Notes under the pieces: model-generated
The model's database searches: none
Told to the model about the DNA's origin: nothing
The model's input: the letters and a program-made list of their open reading frames with translations, nothing else
Translations under genes and position numbers: made by a program
NCBI GenBank assembly: GCA_963965975.1
Contig: OZ014416.1
Span: 2,170,001-2,234,000, forward strand
Reading direction: 5' to 3'
Source of the DNA: Xestospongia bergquistia
Taxonomy: Eukaryota; Porifera; Demospongiae; Haplosclerida; Petrosiidae
Length of the DNA: 64,000 nucleotides
Part shown: piece by piece, positions 34,132-46,342 of the stretch
Layout of the letters: each line of letters opens with the position of its first letter
How positions within the stretch are numbered: position 1 is the stretch's first letter

Positions 34132-37100
34132 TGCACATGTTTTTGGAAATGGACTAAAGTTCACTTCATTCATTCAGCCTCTATTTTATGATCAGTACTA
34201 GTATCAAAAATATATCATGACTTTAATCTTTATTTAGATGAGATTCGTTGTCCAAAGTTGGCTGGTGAACGAATTTTATATAGTGTATGCATTTTATGTT
34301 ATAGTGCATGCATGTAAAAAGAGGTTAGTATTTAGTGGTTATGATGTATATAATACAGATAAAATGGATACATATAACATAAAATACAAACACTATAATA
34401 CTATAATGCATGCATTATACGATATTACTTTTGTTACAAAATTATAATACATCATAACACATGGCCAGTGGCATAATAATTGTACCACCAGGCACTGTTA
34501 TATATTTATAGTATAATAATAATAATGAATATTAATTACTTCTGAATTTATTTGCCTGCATATGCCCATATGTAGATACACCACTGAGTGAGCTTCATAA
34601 AGATACGTGATACTTCGCTGTCTGAAGCTCTGGCCCTAACAAAGACAAATGAGCTGTTGTTTGTTAGGATGACAACAACAAAATTCCTCCCACCATCCAC
34701 ATGTCACCTGTACATTCACTCCAAGGACTTGAATACGCTCTTTGCACAAGAGCAATGACTTCTTTCCTCACGTCTTGTCATCCTAAGCCCATCATTCACC
34801 ACTGAATTAATAGCTTTTATCAGTCCACAAATTATGATATTATACTTCAGATTTAAATGAGTGAACAATTTGTGGTGTCTATATTCACATGCAGTGCATG
34901 CAAGTTTTATAAATACACTATGACATGGGAAGATCTGGACTGTGAAGCATCTTCAAATCTTTGAAAAGAAAAACTAATGTACACACAAAATTTTAGATAT
35001 TACAAATTATAGTAATACAGTTAAAGTTCAAGGACCAAGTTTTCAATAAAAATAATTCTCATTGACAGACAGATAGCTGCTTGACGCATACTTTTAAATA
35101 ATTTGGGCTATCATATAAAAATTGTGAAAAGCATATATTAAGACCCTTCAATACATAAAACATTAAGGGAATACAATCTTGTGCATAAACATATATAATA
35201 TATGTACATTCTTAGCAGTGAGCAAAGCAAACTAGCCATTTCATCAAGGAATAAAGTCCATTATAATCATGTTTAATAACTGTTAATTAGCTGTAAATAT
35301 AAAATGACATTTTGTTTGAAAAATTTCTTATTTATAGCGTACTAAGTTTTGCTGTAAGTACTAAATTCAACTATTAACTTAGCCTGCTACATAGTACAGA
35401 GTACTATTAAAATCACTACTGCTTATCTGGCCACAGTATATATAGAACCAATTACAAATGTGTAAACATAAATTCTGAAATGTGCCTTCATACCTATTAC
35501 CTCTCTGCTTAAGCCTTATAACATAAAATGCATACATTATAATACTATAATGTACACATCGTATGATATTACTTTTGATATGCCTTACGCTCACTCCTAT
35601 GTTTAATTTATACACGTGTAAGTATATGATGGCCAAGAGTCAAGCTACAATGGGATAAACAAAAGTAGTCATCATAGCAAACACACATACTAATTAGCAT
35701 TTAATAAGTATGCTTATTATAATATATTAAATTGATGAAAATAAATATAAAATCATTGACCCAACTATGAAAATTAATAAGTGCGAAAATTTTAGTGATA
35801 TGTACATAATACTACAACTAAGTCATTGTTCTCATCCTCAGAACACATCATCCATATTTCTCAAAAGTGCATCAATATGTTTCTTTTAATAGACCCAATG
35901 CTGAAGTTCTAGAACTTCTACATCCATACAAGTTTCATTATGATGACCTCAGTGTACTAGATCAATAGATGCATTTTATATGGATTCTCCTATGATTGTC
36001 TGGTTGCCAAAGAATATTAGATGAACTAGATAATCATCCTGATTGTAGTAAGATGAAAATTATTGCTTGTATTCATATCTGGTGCCTAAAATTGATGCCA
36101 ACATCTAAAATTTTGTGAAATCATGTACCATGATTATGTCAGCAAAATCAATTTGTGAGCTCTCTTGCCATTTTGCCAACACAATTACATCTATGGGAGT
36201 GGCCTGAACAACCCTGGAGATGATTACATCTTGACTTGATTGGACTTGAAATGTTCCTTTTCCTGGTGGATCCACATTTGAAATGCTTAGATATTCATAT
36301 AATATCTAACATTATTTCTTATAACAAATATAATGATGGACTGACATAACAACCAACATCATTGACACTAACAACACAATGTGGTACAATGATTATCAAT
36401 AATAATGAAAATAATAATGATACACCTTTCCTCTAGAAACATTGAGAGATTGAGACTGATCATTGCTGCTTTATGTTATCATATAATTATGTCATCAACA
36501 TTCTGTAGTGTTTAATGTATAGTCCTTTTTGGTGTGATTTGGAGGTTATAATTATATGAATGTATGGACATGTGGCTAATTAGTACTCACAATAAACATA
36601 TAGTAAAATACAAATATGGTAACATTTGTGATCATGTTACAAATTGTATGATATTGTGGTGGCAAATTAAGAGAAGCCACACACAGTATTGTCTATGTTG
36701 ATATGCTTAATATAATCAATGAGATTAATAGCAAATTAATAGCATTGAATAAACTATTTTGGCCAGCTTTAGATAACATTGAGTATTACTGCTTTTCTGA
36801 TTAACTTGATATTGATTAACATCACAGTAAAAAAATGGATTTGTAATATACAGTATGATATAGTCCCATTATATAATGTACTCGTGCAATATGAAGATTC
36901 TGCTTATATATCTCATTAGTTAAATCATTGTCTCAGTTATAACAGACAAATTAATTTTCATGAATGCTGGTTTCATAAGCGACTGTATAAACTGTGTTGG
37001 CTTTGATGTGTCATTACCAGTAAGGGCTGTTACTATAAAATTTATAATAGGGATATGCCCTACTCTTTATGGGAAGCACTAAGTTCAAGTATAATGTATA

Positions 37101-38363
37101 TGAATTCCATAGTAATTAGTAATCCAAACAGTCTACTACAATAATTTCAAAGCAACTCACATACTGACCGTATTAATAAAATTATAAGGATTTGGTTAGA
37201 CTATCTAAGTCATACTTGACAGGCTTATTGCATTTGCACAAGCAAAAAGAATGACTGCTTGTTCTATTTTATTGTCCAGCATTAGATTATTAATGGCAGC
37301 CAAAATATCAATGGCCTACTCTAGTAGGTTATCCATATAGTTGGATATATCCATATATCTGCAAGATTATATTTCTGAAAAATCGCTGGAACTGATGACA
37401 CTTCAAATGGTATTCAGTTATAATTGAAACAATCCCTTTCAGGTATTAATAGTTACAGACTACTTTGACTTGTTAGCTAATGGACTATGCTTGAGCTAAT
37501 ACCATTTTTGAGAACTGCTTTCCTCATTGAGGATAGGACTTTACTTGAGACTGAACTTTGACACCTGCAGATGGGAGACAACCCATTCCTTTTTGAAGAA
37601 CAACAAATGTTTATCAAAGGATTCATTTAATGTAATGTGTACTTTCAAAGGCTTACTTTTATCTTGCTGAGCCATTCACCTCTCTTATAAGGTTGGGACT
37701 AGTCCCCTCTACTACAGAATATCCTTCTGACCCTCATTGTTTGCTTTGTAGTGGTATTGACTCACCAATATAAGTCTTCAGTTTGTCTTCTAGAGGTTTA
37801 CCACTCATTATGTAGACATTTAAATATATGGCTTTTGCTAATCACTGAGAGAGATATCCCAGTATCAAACTCCACTCCATATCAGTTGTTATTCTTTAAC
37901 GCTTGTCACTAAATTAAAGTTAATTCATGTACACTGTAAAATGATAGGATCAGTTGACTAACAAATATATAGTTATTTGAGTTGTATATAATAATTAGAT
38001 GATCAGGTACTAGTAAACACCACACATGTAACTTTCATTATTGATAATTATATTAACTGACAAAGTCATGCAGTAAATTTTGTTTGAATTTTGACATTGT
38101 CTAATTAGTTGGACATCTGTGGAGTTTATATTAGGACAACAATCCTAACAACATACATGTCCTTTCTGTGATCATATTACTGAACTATATGAACTGTCAA
38201 TTCCATAGTGACTATAGCAGTCAAACGTGGGAATAATTTGAGAATATATAATATTACAAGATACCAATATAATAATTATATAGATCAGATACAGTCCCTT
38301 TATAATCAAGAGGATTGTGTATACAAATAAAAATACTTTATTTATTTTATCGTACAGTCGCAC

Positions 38364-38400
38364 TATTATTTCCGGTAAATCTTTGGGTTTTCAATAAATA
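38364..38400 (+). promoter_or_regulatory. Conserved promoter block of 4TM copy F
   Basis: ATTATTTCCGGTAAATCTTT, then TTTTCAATAAATACACGCGG. The GGAA core is kept; the upstream TTTCGCCCAC part seen in D and G is missing here. Confidence 0.45.
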
Positions 38401-38479
38401 CACGCGGATCGCCCGCAATATCAAGCGTCGCAACAGTTTACTCCTAAATTGTATTGTCAGCTAGCAGACTACGATCACA

Positions 38480-39696
38480 ATGGCTCAAGCTAAACTAATT
38501 TTGCAGATACTTGCTATAGTAATACATATCTTGGCTATTATTTTTCTAGTGATTGCTGCAGGGCTTTTTGGCAATGTATATAGGCGTAGTAATAACGAGC
38601 TGAACGCAGCTGGGATTAGCGACTTTTGCTTTTTGTATTTTAAAAAAGACCTTACTTATGCTAGTAACTCGGTCTGCGTTTTCTCCATCGTTGGTGAAGT
38701 CCTGGCTGCTCTAGGTTTGGTAGTTTTGATATTACTAAGTATTGTCAAACTTGCCACTGGACTAATGGGGTGAGTTTGTATAAATAAAGAATAAATAACT
38801 ATAAAGTGATTGACAAAGTATTGTGTTTATTTTCCAGAAATAAAATAATTTTATTTGTGGAAATTTTGATCCTGTTGTTCTCTGGTATATTTGCCTTAAT
38901 CGTTGCAATAATTCTTAGCTCTGGATGGGGAGTGACATGTGATACAATCAATGATATGTAAGTTTATAATTAGCCTCAGTTCAGTAATCACTAGCTATTG
39001 AATATTTTACTTGATCCTTTTTATTAGAGCTAAGGCAGCAGGTAGTAGTGTTCGCTGCACTAATGCTTCTGACTACTGGAAACAAGTCACGCCATCAGTT
39101 GTAAGTCGTATATATATATATATATATACACAAATAAATATTGTTTGTGCATAATTAAGGGTATGCATGCACATGCTAACTGTTTGTTGTTTTAACTAAT
39201 ACATGAATGGACGTTTTAGCTGCATTGATTCCTACAGAATAGCCTGGTCCATTATGAAAGAAATTGTCATAGTTCTAACAATTAGCTACTCTCATAACCA
39301 AAACTATATGATATTTACATGTACTATATATTGACTAAATCAAGTATCAATTTATACAGGGTTATATGTACATACAAATACTGAAGTAATATATACAGTC
39401 ATCACATATATTGTCCTAACATGTACATATATACATGTAAATATCTATCAGTCTATATATATTATTGATAACAAGAAAATGTAAACCAAGAGAATGTCTA
39501 TTATGTTTTTCAAGATCAGAAAAGAGATTGATAAGCAAAACTTACTTATAAAATGAAACTTTTTATTTCATAGGTGTTTGCTGCCTTTGCTGTTGCTACA
39601 ATTGTTGGAAGTTTTATCTTCACTGTACTAATTCCTGTACTTGGGCCACAGGAGAACAATAATAATATTAATTGGCCAAAATTCGTTAGATTATAA
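38480..39696 (+). CDS. 4TM membrane protein gene, copy F (intact)
   Basis: Exons 38,480-38,769, 38,838-38,957, 39,028-39,100 and 39,574-39,696: 606 nt, 201 residues. It starts MAQAKLILQILAIV. Loop 1 reads NNELNAAGISDFCFLYFKK (Ile to Phe beside the Cys), loop 2 RCTNASDYWKQVTPSV, and helix 4 and tail are identical to copy D by eye. Intron 3 begins with a (TA)n tract at ~39,109. Downstream flank and CC2D2A fragment follow as in copies D and G. Confidence 0.87.
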
Positions 39697-39734
39697 TTGT
39701 CTTTGAAATCAATCCTAAAATGCTAATAATAGTT

Positions 39735-40018
39735 GAAGCTGATAGCTGAAGTTGTTGGATTTTGACTGGATCTGTCTCAGGATATTCTAATATCTCTCTA
39801 TATAATAGAGAATGTAATACAACATGTAGTCATGTACTATATTTGACCTGGATTGATTCTATGTTAATAGGAAAGATTGCACTCCATTTCTTATTGCTCT
39901 GAAGGTCAAAGGTCACTTGACTAGGATGATCCATTCTTGAATATCACCCAATATATCTAATAATACAAATATAACAGTCTAACACGTACTTTTATACACC
40001 ATATACATACTAGAATAC
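39735..40018 (-). pseudogene. CC2D2A 3' fragment, left half (split by gypsy-3)
   Basis: Parallels ~55,820-56,105: exons for [14 protein letters not shown] and [18 protein letters not shown]. Relative to copies D and G the ~1.3 kb of 4TM 3' flank and the first CC2D2A-tail exons are deleted, so the fragment begins ~40 bp after 4TM copy F. Confidence 0.72.
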
Positions 40019-40161
40019 TGTTATGTCTCGTTCCCTTTTGCTTTAGATACTTTCACATTTATACACACTGATCAAAATTATACAAAAATCAATATTTATA
40101 CAGCACATTAAAAGTAAATTAACATACAGGAAAACCACAGAGCTAAATTAAATATCATACA
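40019..40161 (-). repeat. Gypsy-3 3' LTR
   Basis: Plus-strand reading TGTTATGTCTCGTTCCC to AATATCATACA. Abutted by the purine-rich AATAAGAGTGGAG on the coding strand. Confidence 0.92.
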
Positions 40162-40182
40162 CTCCACTCTTATTCAGTTCTG

Positions 40183-42750
40183 TTATATTGGAACTCCAGG
40201 ATGAAAATACGTCAATCTTCCAGAAGGTCTAGACACTCGACTAGATCTACGATTAGGTTCGTGTTCTGCAGTAACTATTGGTCTGTCTGTTTCCTGACAG
40301 TCATGTTCCAAAGCAACTCTTGGTCTATCTTGTTCGGAGATTATTTCTGGAACTATAGTTTCTGGTGAATTTTCTTCTTTATTCTTTGTATCTGTGACAC
40401 TTTCTTCTACTCTATGTCTCAGTTGATCTGCATGTCTTTTCCATACACGATCATGTTCTACTGTTACTTGGTATGAGACTGGTCCTGTTTCTTTTTTAAC
40501 TATTCCTGGTATCAATTTCTTTTCTCCATTATAGTTCCGTACCCATACTTTTTCCTGTGCTTTGAATTCTTTTTCTCGAGATCCTTTGTCAAATTGTACT
40601 TTCTGTTTTTCCTGTCTCTTCACTACTTTCGTCTGTAAGTTTGGTGTGATTAGGTCAATTCTGCTTTGTGGAATTCTTTTCATGAGCAACATGGCTGGCG
40701 CTTCCATAGTTGTAGATTGTGGTGTCTTTCTATAGACTAATAGGAAATTTGCCAACTTCTGATTGATGTTACCACTTTCATTGACCATCTTTCTCATCGC
40801 TGTTTTGAAAGTTTGCACAAATCTTTCAGCCATTCCGTTAGACCTTGGATGATAAGGTGCTATTTTGATATGTTGCATTCCATTAGACCTTGTAAATTCC
40901 TGAAATTCCTCTGACACAAATTGTGGACCGTTATCCGTCAAAATTTGTTCTGGTAGACCGAATCTAGCAAATATTGGTCTAAGCTCTTTTATTGTTTGAC
41001 TTGCAGTTGTAGTTCTCATTGGTACTACTTCTGGCCATCTTGAATAGGAATCTATTAGTATCAACCACATCTGTCCTTGAAATGACCAGCAAAATTTAAA
41101 TGAATCCTTTGCCAAGGCTTTGATGTGAATTCCAATGGGTGCAATGGTGTCTTAAGGTCCTCCTTGTGGTTAGTCTGGCACTCCTCACAAAGTTTAGTGA
41201 CCTCTTCTAAAGCCTTATCTATTCCTGGCCACCATACATGAGATCTTGCTAGTGCCTTCATCTTCACAACACCTAAATGAGACTCATGCAATAATTCTAA
41301 CACTTTTTTGTGCAGATTGGGAGGAACTACCACTTGCATACCTCTTAACAAACAATCTTCTTCAATTGTCAGTTCGTTTCTCCTGGCAAAATATGGTGAG
41401 AGTGCAGGTTCCACCTTCTGTGGCCACCCCATCTTTACATAGTGTAAAACTTTTGATAGTAGTGGATTCTTTCGGATGTCCTCTGCTACTTGCTTGACTG
41501 TAACTCGTATCTCTTGGAACTTCTGTAGTTGTAAGATTGACACATTGTTTGTGCTCACTAACTCTTGATTGTCTAAAGGGAGTCTTGATAATGCATCTAC
41601 ATTGGTATGCTTATTTGTTGGTCTAAACTGGATAGTAAATTGATAATTCATTAAGAAAATGGCCCACCTCTGAATCCTTCCAGAAGCTAACACTGGTAGT
41701 GGTTTGTCTGGATTAAATAGAGTGGTAAGTGGCTTGTGGTCTGTCACTAAAATAAATTTGTTGAGACAGAGATATAAATTAAATTTCTTGATACCCCAAA
41801 CAATACTCAGGGCCTCTCTTTCTATATGAGAATAATTTCGTTCGGCTTTGGTCAGTGATCTGGAGGCATAAGCAATTGGCTTTTCTTCTCCAGTCTCTGT
41901 GATGTGAGACAACACTGCTCCGATTCCCACTGATGAGGCATCGCAATCTAGCTTTAATGGTAGCTTTGGGTTGTAATGGATTAACACTTTTGCTGAGCTC
42001 AACTGTTCCTTCAGTCTTTGATAAGCTCCTTCTTCTTTCTTTGTCCATTTCCATGGAACATCCTTTCTTCTCAATTGGTTTAATGGAGCTGCTATAGTGG
42101 AGAGGTTCGGAATAAATTTGCCATAATAGTTGACCATTCCAAGGAATGATTGTAACTGCTCAGTGTTTACTGGTGACTTGGCTGCCACCATAGCTTCGAT
42201 CTTCTCTTTAACTGGTCTTATACCTTCTTTGTCTATCACATGTCCCAGATACTCTACTGAGTCCTGGAAGAAGGTGCATTTGCTCTTTCTTACTCGCAAC
42301 CCATATTTTTCTAATCGCTTGAAGACTTCCTCTAAATTCTTTAGATGTTCTTGTTCTGTTGTTCCACTCACTAATGTCATCCAAATACCAGACTACATGC
42401 GATAATCCATGGAAAATTTTATCCCTGATTTCTTGAAAAATGGCAGGGTTAGAAGCAACCCCATATGGTAGTCTTTTCCAATGGTACAGACCTTTGTGAG
42501 TGTTGATTACTGTTAGCTCTCTTGATGCTTCTTCCAGCTGCACTTGATTGTATGTCTGAGCCAGATCTAACTTCGTGAATTTTTCTCCACCATTCATGGT
42601 TTGGAAACAGTCTTCAATACGTGGTAGTGGGTGCTGATTTACTTCCAAACAGGGGTTCAGGGTGACTTTGTAATCCCCACAAACTCGGACTGAGCCATCA
42701 GGTTTCATGACTGCCACTATCGATGTTGTACGGAAGCCGAAGGCGGCCAT
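40183..42750 (-). pseudogene. pol: Gypsy-3 Pol, RT to integrase (frameshifted)
   Basis: Minus-strand continuation of pol after the DNA transposon. The RT palm starts VAVMKPDGSVRVCGDYK. At the catalytic motif WYLDDI a one-base loss near 42,375 shifts the frame, and reading continues in another frame with VSGTTEQEHLKNLEEVF. RNase H (CDASSVGIGAVLS) and the integrase head (CEECQTNHKED) follow. A second frameshift near 41,090, in FAGHFK, precedes the core (LILIDSYSRWPEV, LTDNGPQF, NGMAERFV). Other motifs are well kept. The frame therefore breaks right after the RT active site, so full Pol cannot be made by simple translation. Confidence 0.88.
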
Positions 42751-42829
42751 CCATTTCTACTTCGTAATTTCATATTCTACTTTGCAGTTTTCGATTTTTA
42801 CTTCGTACTTTCTATTTAAAAATGGAAAT
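42729..42829 (+). repeat. Left terminal inverted repeat
   Basis: Internally repetitive: TTCTACTTCGTA, TTCTACTTTGCA and TTTTACTTCGTACTT are variants of one ~12-bp motif, possibly transposase binding sites. Confidence 0.85.
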
Positions 42830-42973
42830 TTCCCAAAAAAATTACGCACAAAGTCTAATTTCAGATTATTTAGACAAATACGGTATAGCCAGTTTGCTAT
42901 AGCCATTTTCCATTTTCCATTGGAAGCACGTGTTATCAGTGTCTAAGGATCTGTTGCTGAGGACTCGAGAAAA

Positions 42974-44856
42974 ATGGCTGTAGTGCCACTGTCTCCAGGG
43001 TTTTTTTCAAGGAGTTTTTCACGTAATGACTTAATTATATATTATTCCATGATGGGACTATCTACTGGAATCATACAAAGGCTTCTCCAAAGACATGGGT
43101 ACTTAATTAGTAAAAGGCACCTTCGCCGCTTAAGGCATGAGTTTGGAGTCAGTGCATTGGCAGAGGAGGCAGATATTCTGTCTATTTGTTCTGCTATTAC
43201 GGTAAAATTTAGTCTGATGTTGCAGCTCATTCCTCTATCTTAGCAAAGGAGTAGCAATACCAGACTAGGGAAATTTTTTGGGATGGTTAGTATGTTGTGT
43301 GTGTAAAGGTATCTGATTGACGTAGAGCTGGTAACTTATATTAATTACTAGTGGGAAATATATATATTCTACTATAGGAAGAGTTAGAGGGCTCAGGTTC
43401 ACTTTTAGGATACAGAAGTATGTTGAATAAGCTTAAAATAACACATCAAATGAGTGTTAGATGGTTAGTTGATGTTAATTTCTGATTCTCTGTTTCATAA
43501 CACTTATTAGTGATACCATGATGATGCTCTTGCCAATTTTAGATCCACAGGGATCTCTTGATCGAGCACGTTGCAGATTGAAGCGTAGAGTTTATAGGAG
43601 CAAGGTAATTCGTATACTTGATTGGTGTTGATGTCTTGAATAATAATAATTATTGCTACTTTAAGGGCCCCAATTTTATCTGGCATTGTGACGGATATGA
43701 CAAGCTAAAACCATTTGGAATCACCATTCATGGTTGTATTGATGGGTAATTTGTTATCCTAAATCTTCACTGCATATAACCTTAATTAATTTAGATATTC
43801 TAGAAGAATCATATGGATGGCTTGCGGGTCTTCTAATAATGATCCACAAATTGTTGCACAACACTATTTTGATGCTATTGAATGTTTAAATGGTAAAGTT
43901 TGTTTTGTAAATTACTCTTAAATTTATTGAAATTTTATAGGTCTTCCTTGTATCTTACGCACTGATCGCGGAACAGAAAATAGTATTATATGTTTTCTTC
44001 ATCCATCTTTACGTAGCAATCACACTGATGAATTTGCTGGTGAAAAGAGTTTTAGGTATGGAAGGTCAAGCAGGTTTGTATTTTTTTCTTATTAATGTTA
44101 TAGTGTTATCTTAATATACCACAGAGGATAGAAGCATGGTGGTCATATTTGCGTACTCGATTAACTGACTGGTGGATCACATTCTTTAAAGTAAGTGTAA
44201 CAAAATATTTACTATAATGCTGTAATTTCAACAGGATTTAATCTCATCTGGTTGTGTGGATGACTCTTTAGATCAGCACATGTAAGTTTTTAACATTTTC
44301 TGTTTTCGTATACCGAAATAGGGGAAACTCCACATTATTGGTTTAACAATACACATTTCAATCTACTGTTGACATCAATATTCTATTTATAGGCTACCTG
44401 TCCAAGTGCTATCAATTTAATGTAGATATTGCTTTTTTTGTAGTGAAGCAGTTAGATTTTGTTTTATTCCAGTCATCAGAATTGAGTTGAGAAATCTTGT
44501 TAATGAGTGGAATCATCACAACATATGTCCAAGTAAAAGAGCTGAAACCTCTGGAGGTATTCCAGAGATATTATTTTTCTTACCAGAGCAGTCAGGTAAG
44601 TATGGATTCATGATGACATCTCTGTGTTTACAATGAAATCTTAAATTTAAGTACTATTGATTATAAGTGCAACCTTGACAAGGACCTCTTTGAGTATGCT
44701 AAATCTACATATGGCCTACCTCTTAAGATATGCAGTACAGAATTTGAAGAGTATGCATATTGTCTTATGGAGGAACATTCACTTCAGCAACCTAGAAATG
44801 TATTGGATGCAATGGAGCTCTTAAGTTTATTGCTTGTTGACATGGAGGACTATTAG
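42974..44856 (+). CDS. Integrase-like (rve) DDE transposase
   Basis: About ten short exons. Exon 1 (42,974-43,200, MAVVPLSPGFFSRSF) holds a helix-turn-helix-like region (GIIQRLLQRHGYLISKRHL). Exon 2 (from ~43,378) gives GYRSMLNKLKITHQM. Then come LLPILDPQGSLDRARCRLK (~43,530), FIWHCDGYDKLKPFG with the first catalytic Asp (~43,690), YSRRIIWMACGSSNNDP (~43,795), LRTDRGTENSI with the second Asp (~43,960), and RIEAWWSYLRTRLTDWW with the Glu (~44,130). The C-terminal exon ends DMEDY at 44,856. All three DDE residues are visible and exon phases checked across the first introns agree. The layout matches integrase-core transposases widespread in fish and marine invertebrates. Looks functional, subject to exon confirmation. 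Confidence 0.8.
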
Positions 44857-44906
44857 ACTGCAACTAATGTATATATTCATAACACAACTAATGTATAATT
44901 CATAAC

Positions 44907-46162
44907 TCAATATTCAGTTGATTTTAATTCAGTTTTCATAAAGGCCAAATCTTCCATGAAATCAGCATTCCAAGAAGCCCCAAAGAGATTATCACACAGT
45001 GGACAGTCTGTAATTGGACTAGCATAGCATACAACACCACCATCTGGCAAGTGACACATTGTATCAGGAACTGGAGCTAGGAATGATCTGCCACATGAAT
45101 TGCACAACGTTTCCTGAGGTACTGTTTTTCCTATACACAGATTTAATTAACACAGTTAAAAGTAAATAAATCTTACTTTCACGTAATTTAAGTAAAGGAG
45201 GAGGAGTCTCCTCACCATAACTAGTATCTTCATCTGCTACCTCATCTATTGGTACAATTTCCTCCTAAAAGTAAACATAATGATTAACAAAAAAATATCA
45301 ATGATCCTCAACTTCAATGATCATGACTTCAGATTTATCCTCTAGCTCCACATACTCTTTACTCTTATTTAATACCTAAAATTACCTTGAGATTGACATA
45401 ATTATAAAAAATTGCCTTACTTTCTTGTACACAATGTAAAGTCTAAATTTGCTAAGAACAAATCCATGTGATTTCATAAAATCTACAAGAGTCCAATTCT
45501 CCTTATCCTCAATATTGTAAGGAATCCCAGCTGTACCAGATAAGTAATAGTCTTTTATATCTGAAGAACAGTCCTTGAAAAATATCTCTTGCCCTTTTTT
45601 TATTATGTCATTGTATGTAGCACGTTTTGGTAGGTCAACAACACGTGGAGGAGCAATGTTATGTTTTCGCACACCTCTTTCCAACTCACAGTCATAACTC
45701 ATTCCTCCAAAATGTATCTAAAATTGAGTCAATAAAATAGACAATACTATTAAGTAATATATACATACACCTAATACACCTCCTTTAGAATTACTAGGTG
45801 TGTCACTGCCAATTCTTTTTTTGTTGTTCATTACTCTCTTGTACTGTGAAAAAAGCTTTTCTTTTGTTTTTGGCATAATATTTACTACATGCGAGATTTA
45901 CATCAATTTTAACTATCATAAATACTTACCTTTTTCTCCTGACTGTGCTTTTGGTGGAGTCAGTTCATTAACTTTGTTTTTGTATAATCTTAGAAGGCAC
46001 ACTTGACCAACTGTTAGCTGACACTGAAGTAATTTAAATTCTTCATCATTCAAAGAAGACAAAGTATCCTTTATTTGATAAGATATCTTGGACTATCAAA
46101 GTACTTATCGTAGAGTCAGTGATACCACTCTCTTTTAAGCTAGCCCTAAACTTTTCATTCAT
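44907..46162 (-). pseudogene. Accessory gene of the integrase-type transposon
   Basis: Minus-strand, multi-exon, tail to tail with the transposase (51 bp apart). Start MNEKFRASLKESGITDS at 46,162. A helical SAM-like region (TISTLIVQDILSNK, then DTLSSLNDEEFKLL) is interrupted by one extra base near 46,078 that shifts the frame unless spliced. Next QLTVGQVCLLRLYKN, then an exon (45,702-45,382) with YDCELERGVRKHNIAPP, ATYNDIIKKGQEIFF and FRLYIVYKK. The last exon (45,107-44,907) has paired cysteines (CNSCGRSF, CPLCDNLF) that suggest a zinc site. Proteins of this pattern accompany similar transposons in other animals, to my knowledge without an assigned role. Confidence 0.6.
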
Positions 46163-46235
46163 TTTCTAACAGCATGGAAGCACGTGCGTACCCTGGAACT
46201 TTGCATATACCGCATGGCATGGAAAAAATTTGAAA

Positions 46236-46336
46236 ATTTCCATTTTTAAATAGAAAGTACAAAGTAAAAATCGAAAACTGCAAAGTAGAATATGAAATTA
46301 CGAAGTAGAAATGGATGGCCGCCTTCGGCTTCCGTA
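46236..46336 (-). repeat. Right terminal inverted repeat
   Basis: Reverse complement of the left repeat with a change of TTCGTA to TTTGTA in one internal motif. Confidence 0.85.
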
Positions 46337-46342
46337 GTGTTG

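Larger units (their letters stand above)
33720..38470. repeat. Shared non-coding unit, copy 2 of 3
   Basis: Parallels 12,010-16,090. An extra ~950 bp (about 33,935-34,922) interrupts it, including a TA repeat and inverted TTTTATGTTATA/CATAACATAAAA strings that recur at ~35,515 and ~49,798. No coding region supported. Confidence 0.7.
42729..46336 (+). mobile_element. Integrase-type DNA transposon nested in gypsy-3
   Basis: 3,608 bp bounded by ~100-bp inverted repeats (42,729-42,829 and 46,236-46,336) that begin TACGGAAGCCGAAGGCGGCC and differ at one or two positions. Flanked by ATGTTG (42,723-42,728) and GTGTTG (46,337-46,342), a 6-bp duplication with one change. Taking one copy of that 6-mer restores the gypsy frame across the site, which confirms the boundaries. 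It carries a plus-strand transposase and a convergent minus-strand accessory gene. Likely the IS3EU/Ginger-like group of rve-type DNA transposons; the group name is from memory. Confidence 0.88.
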
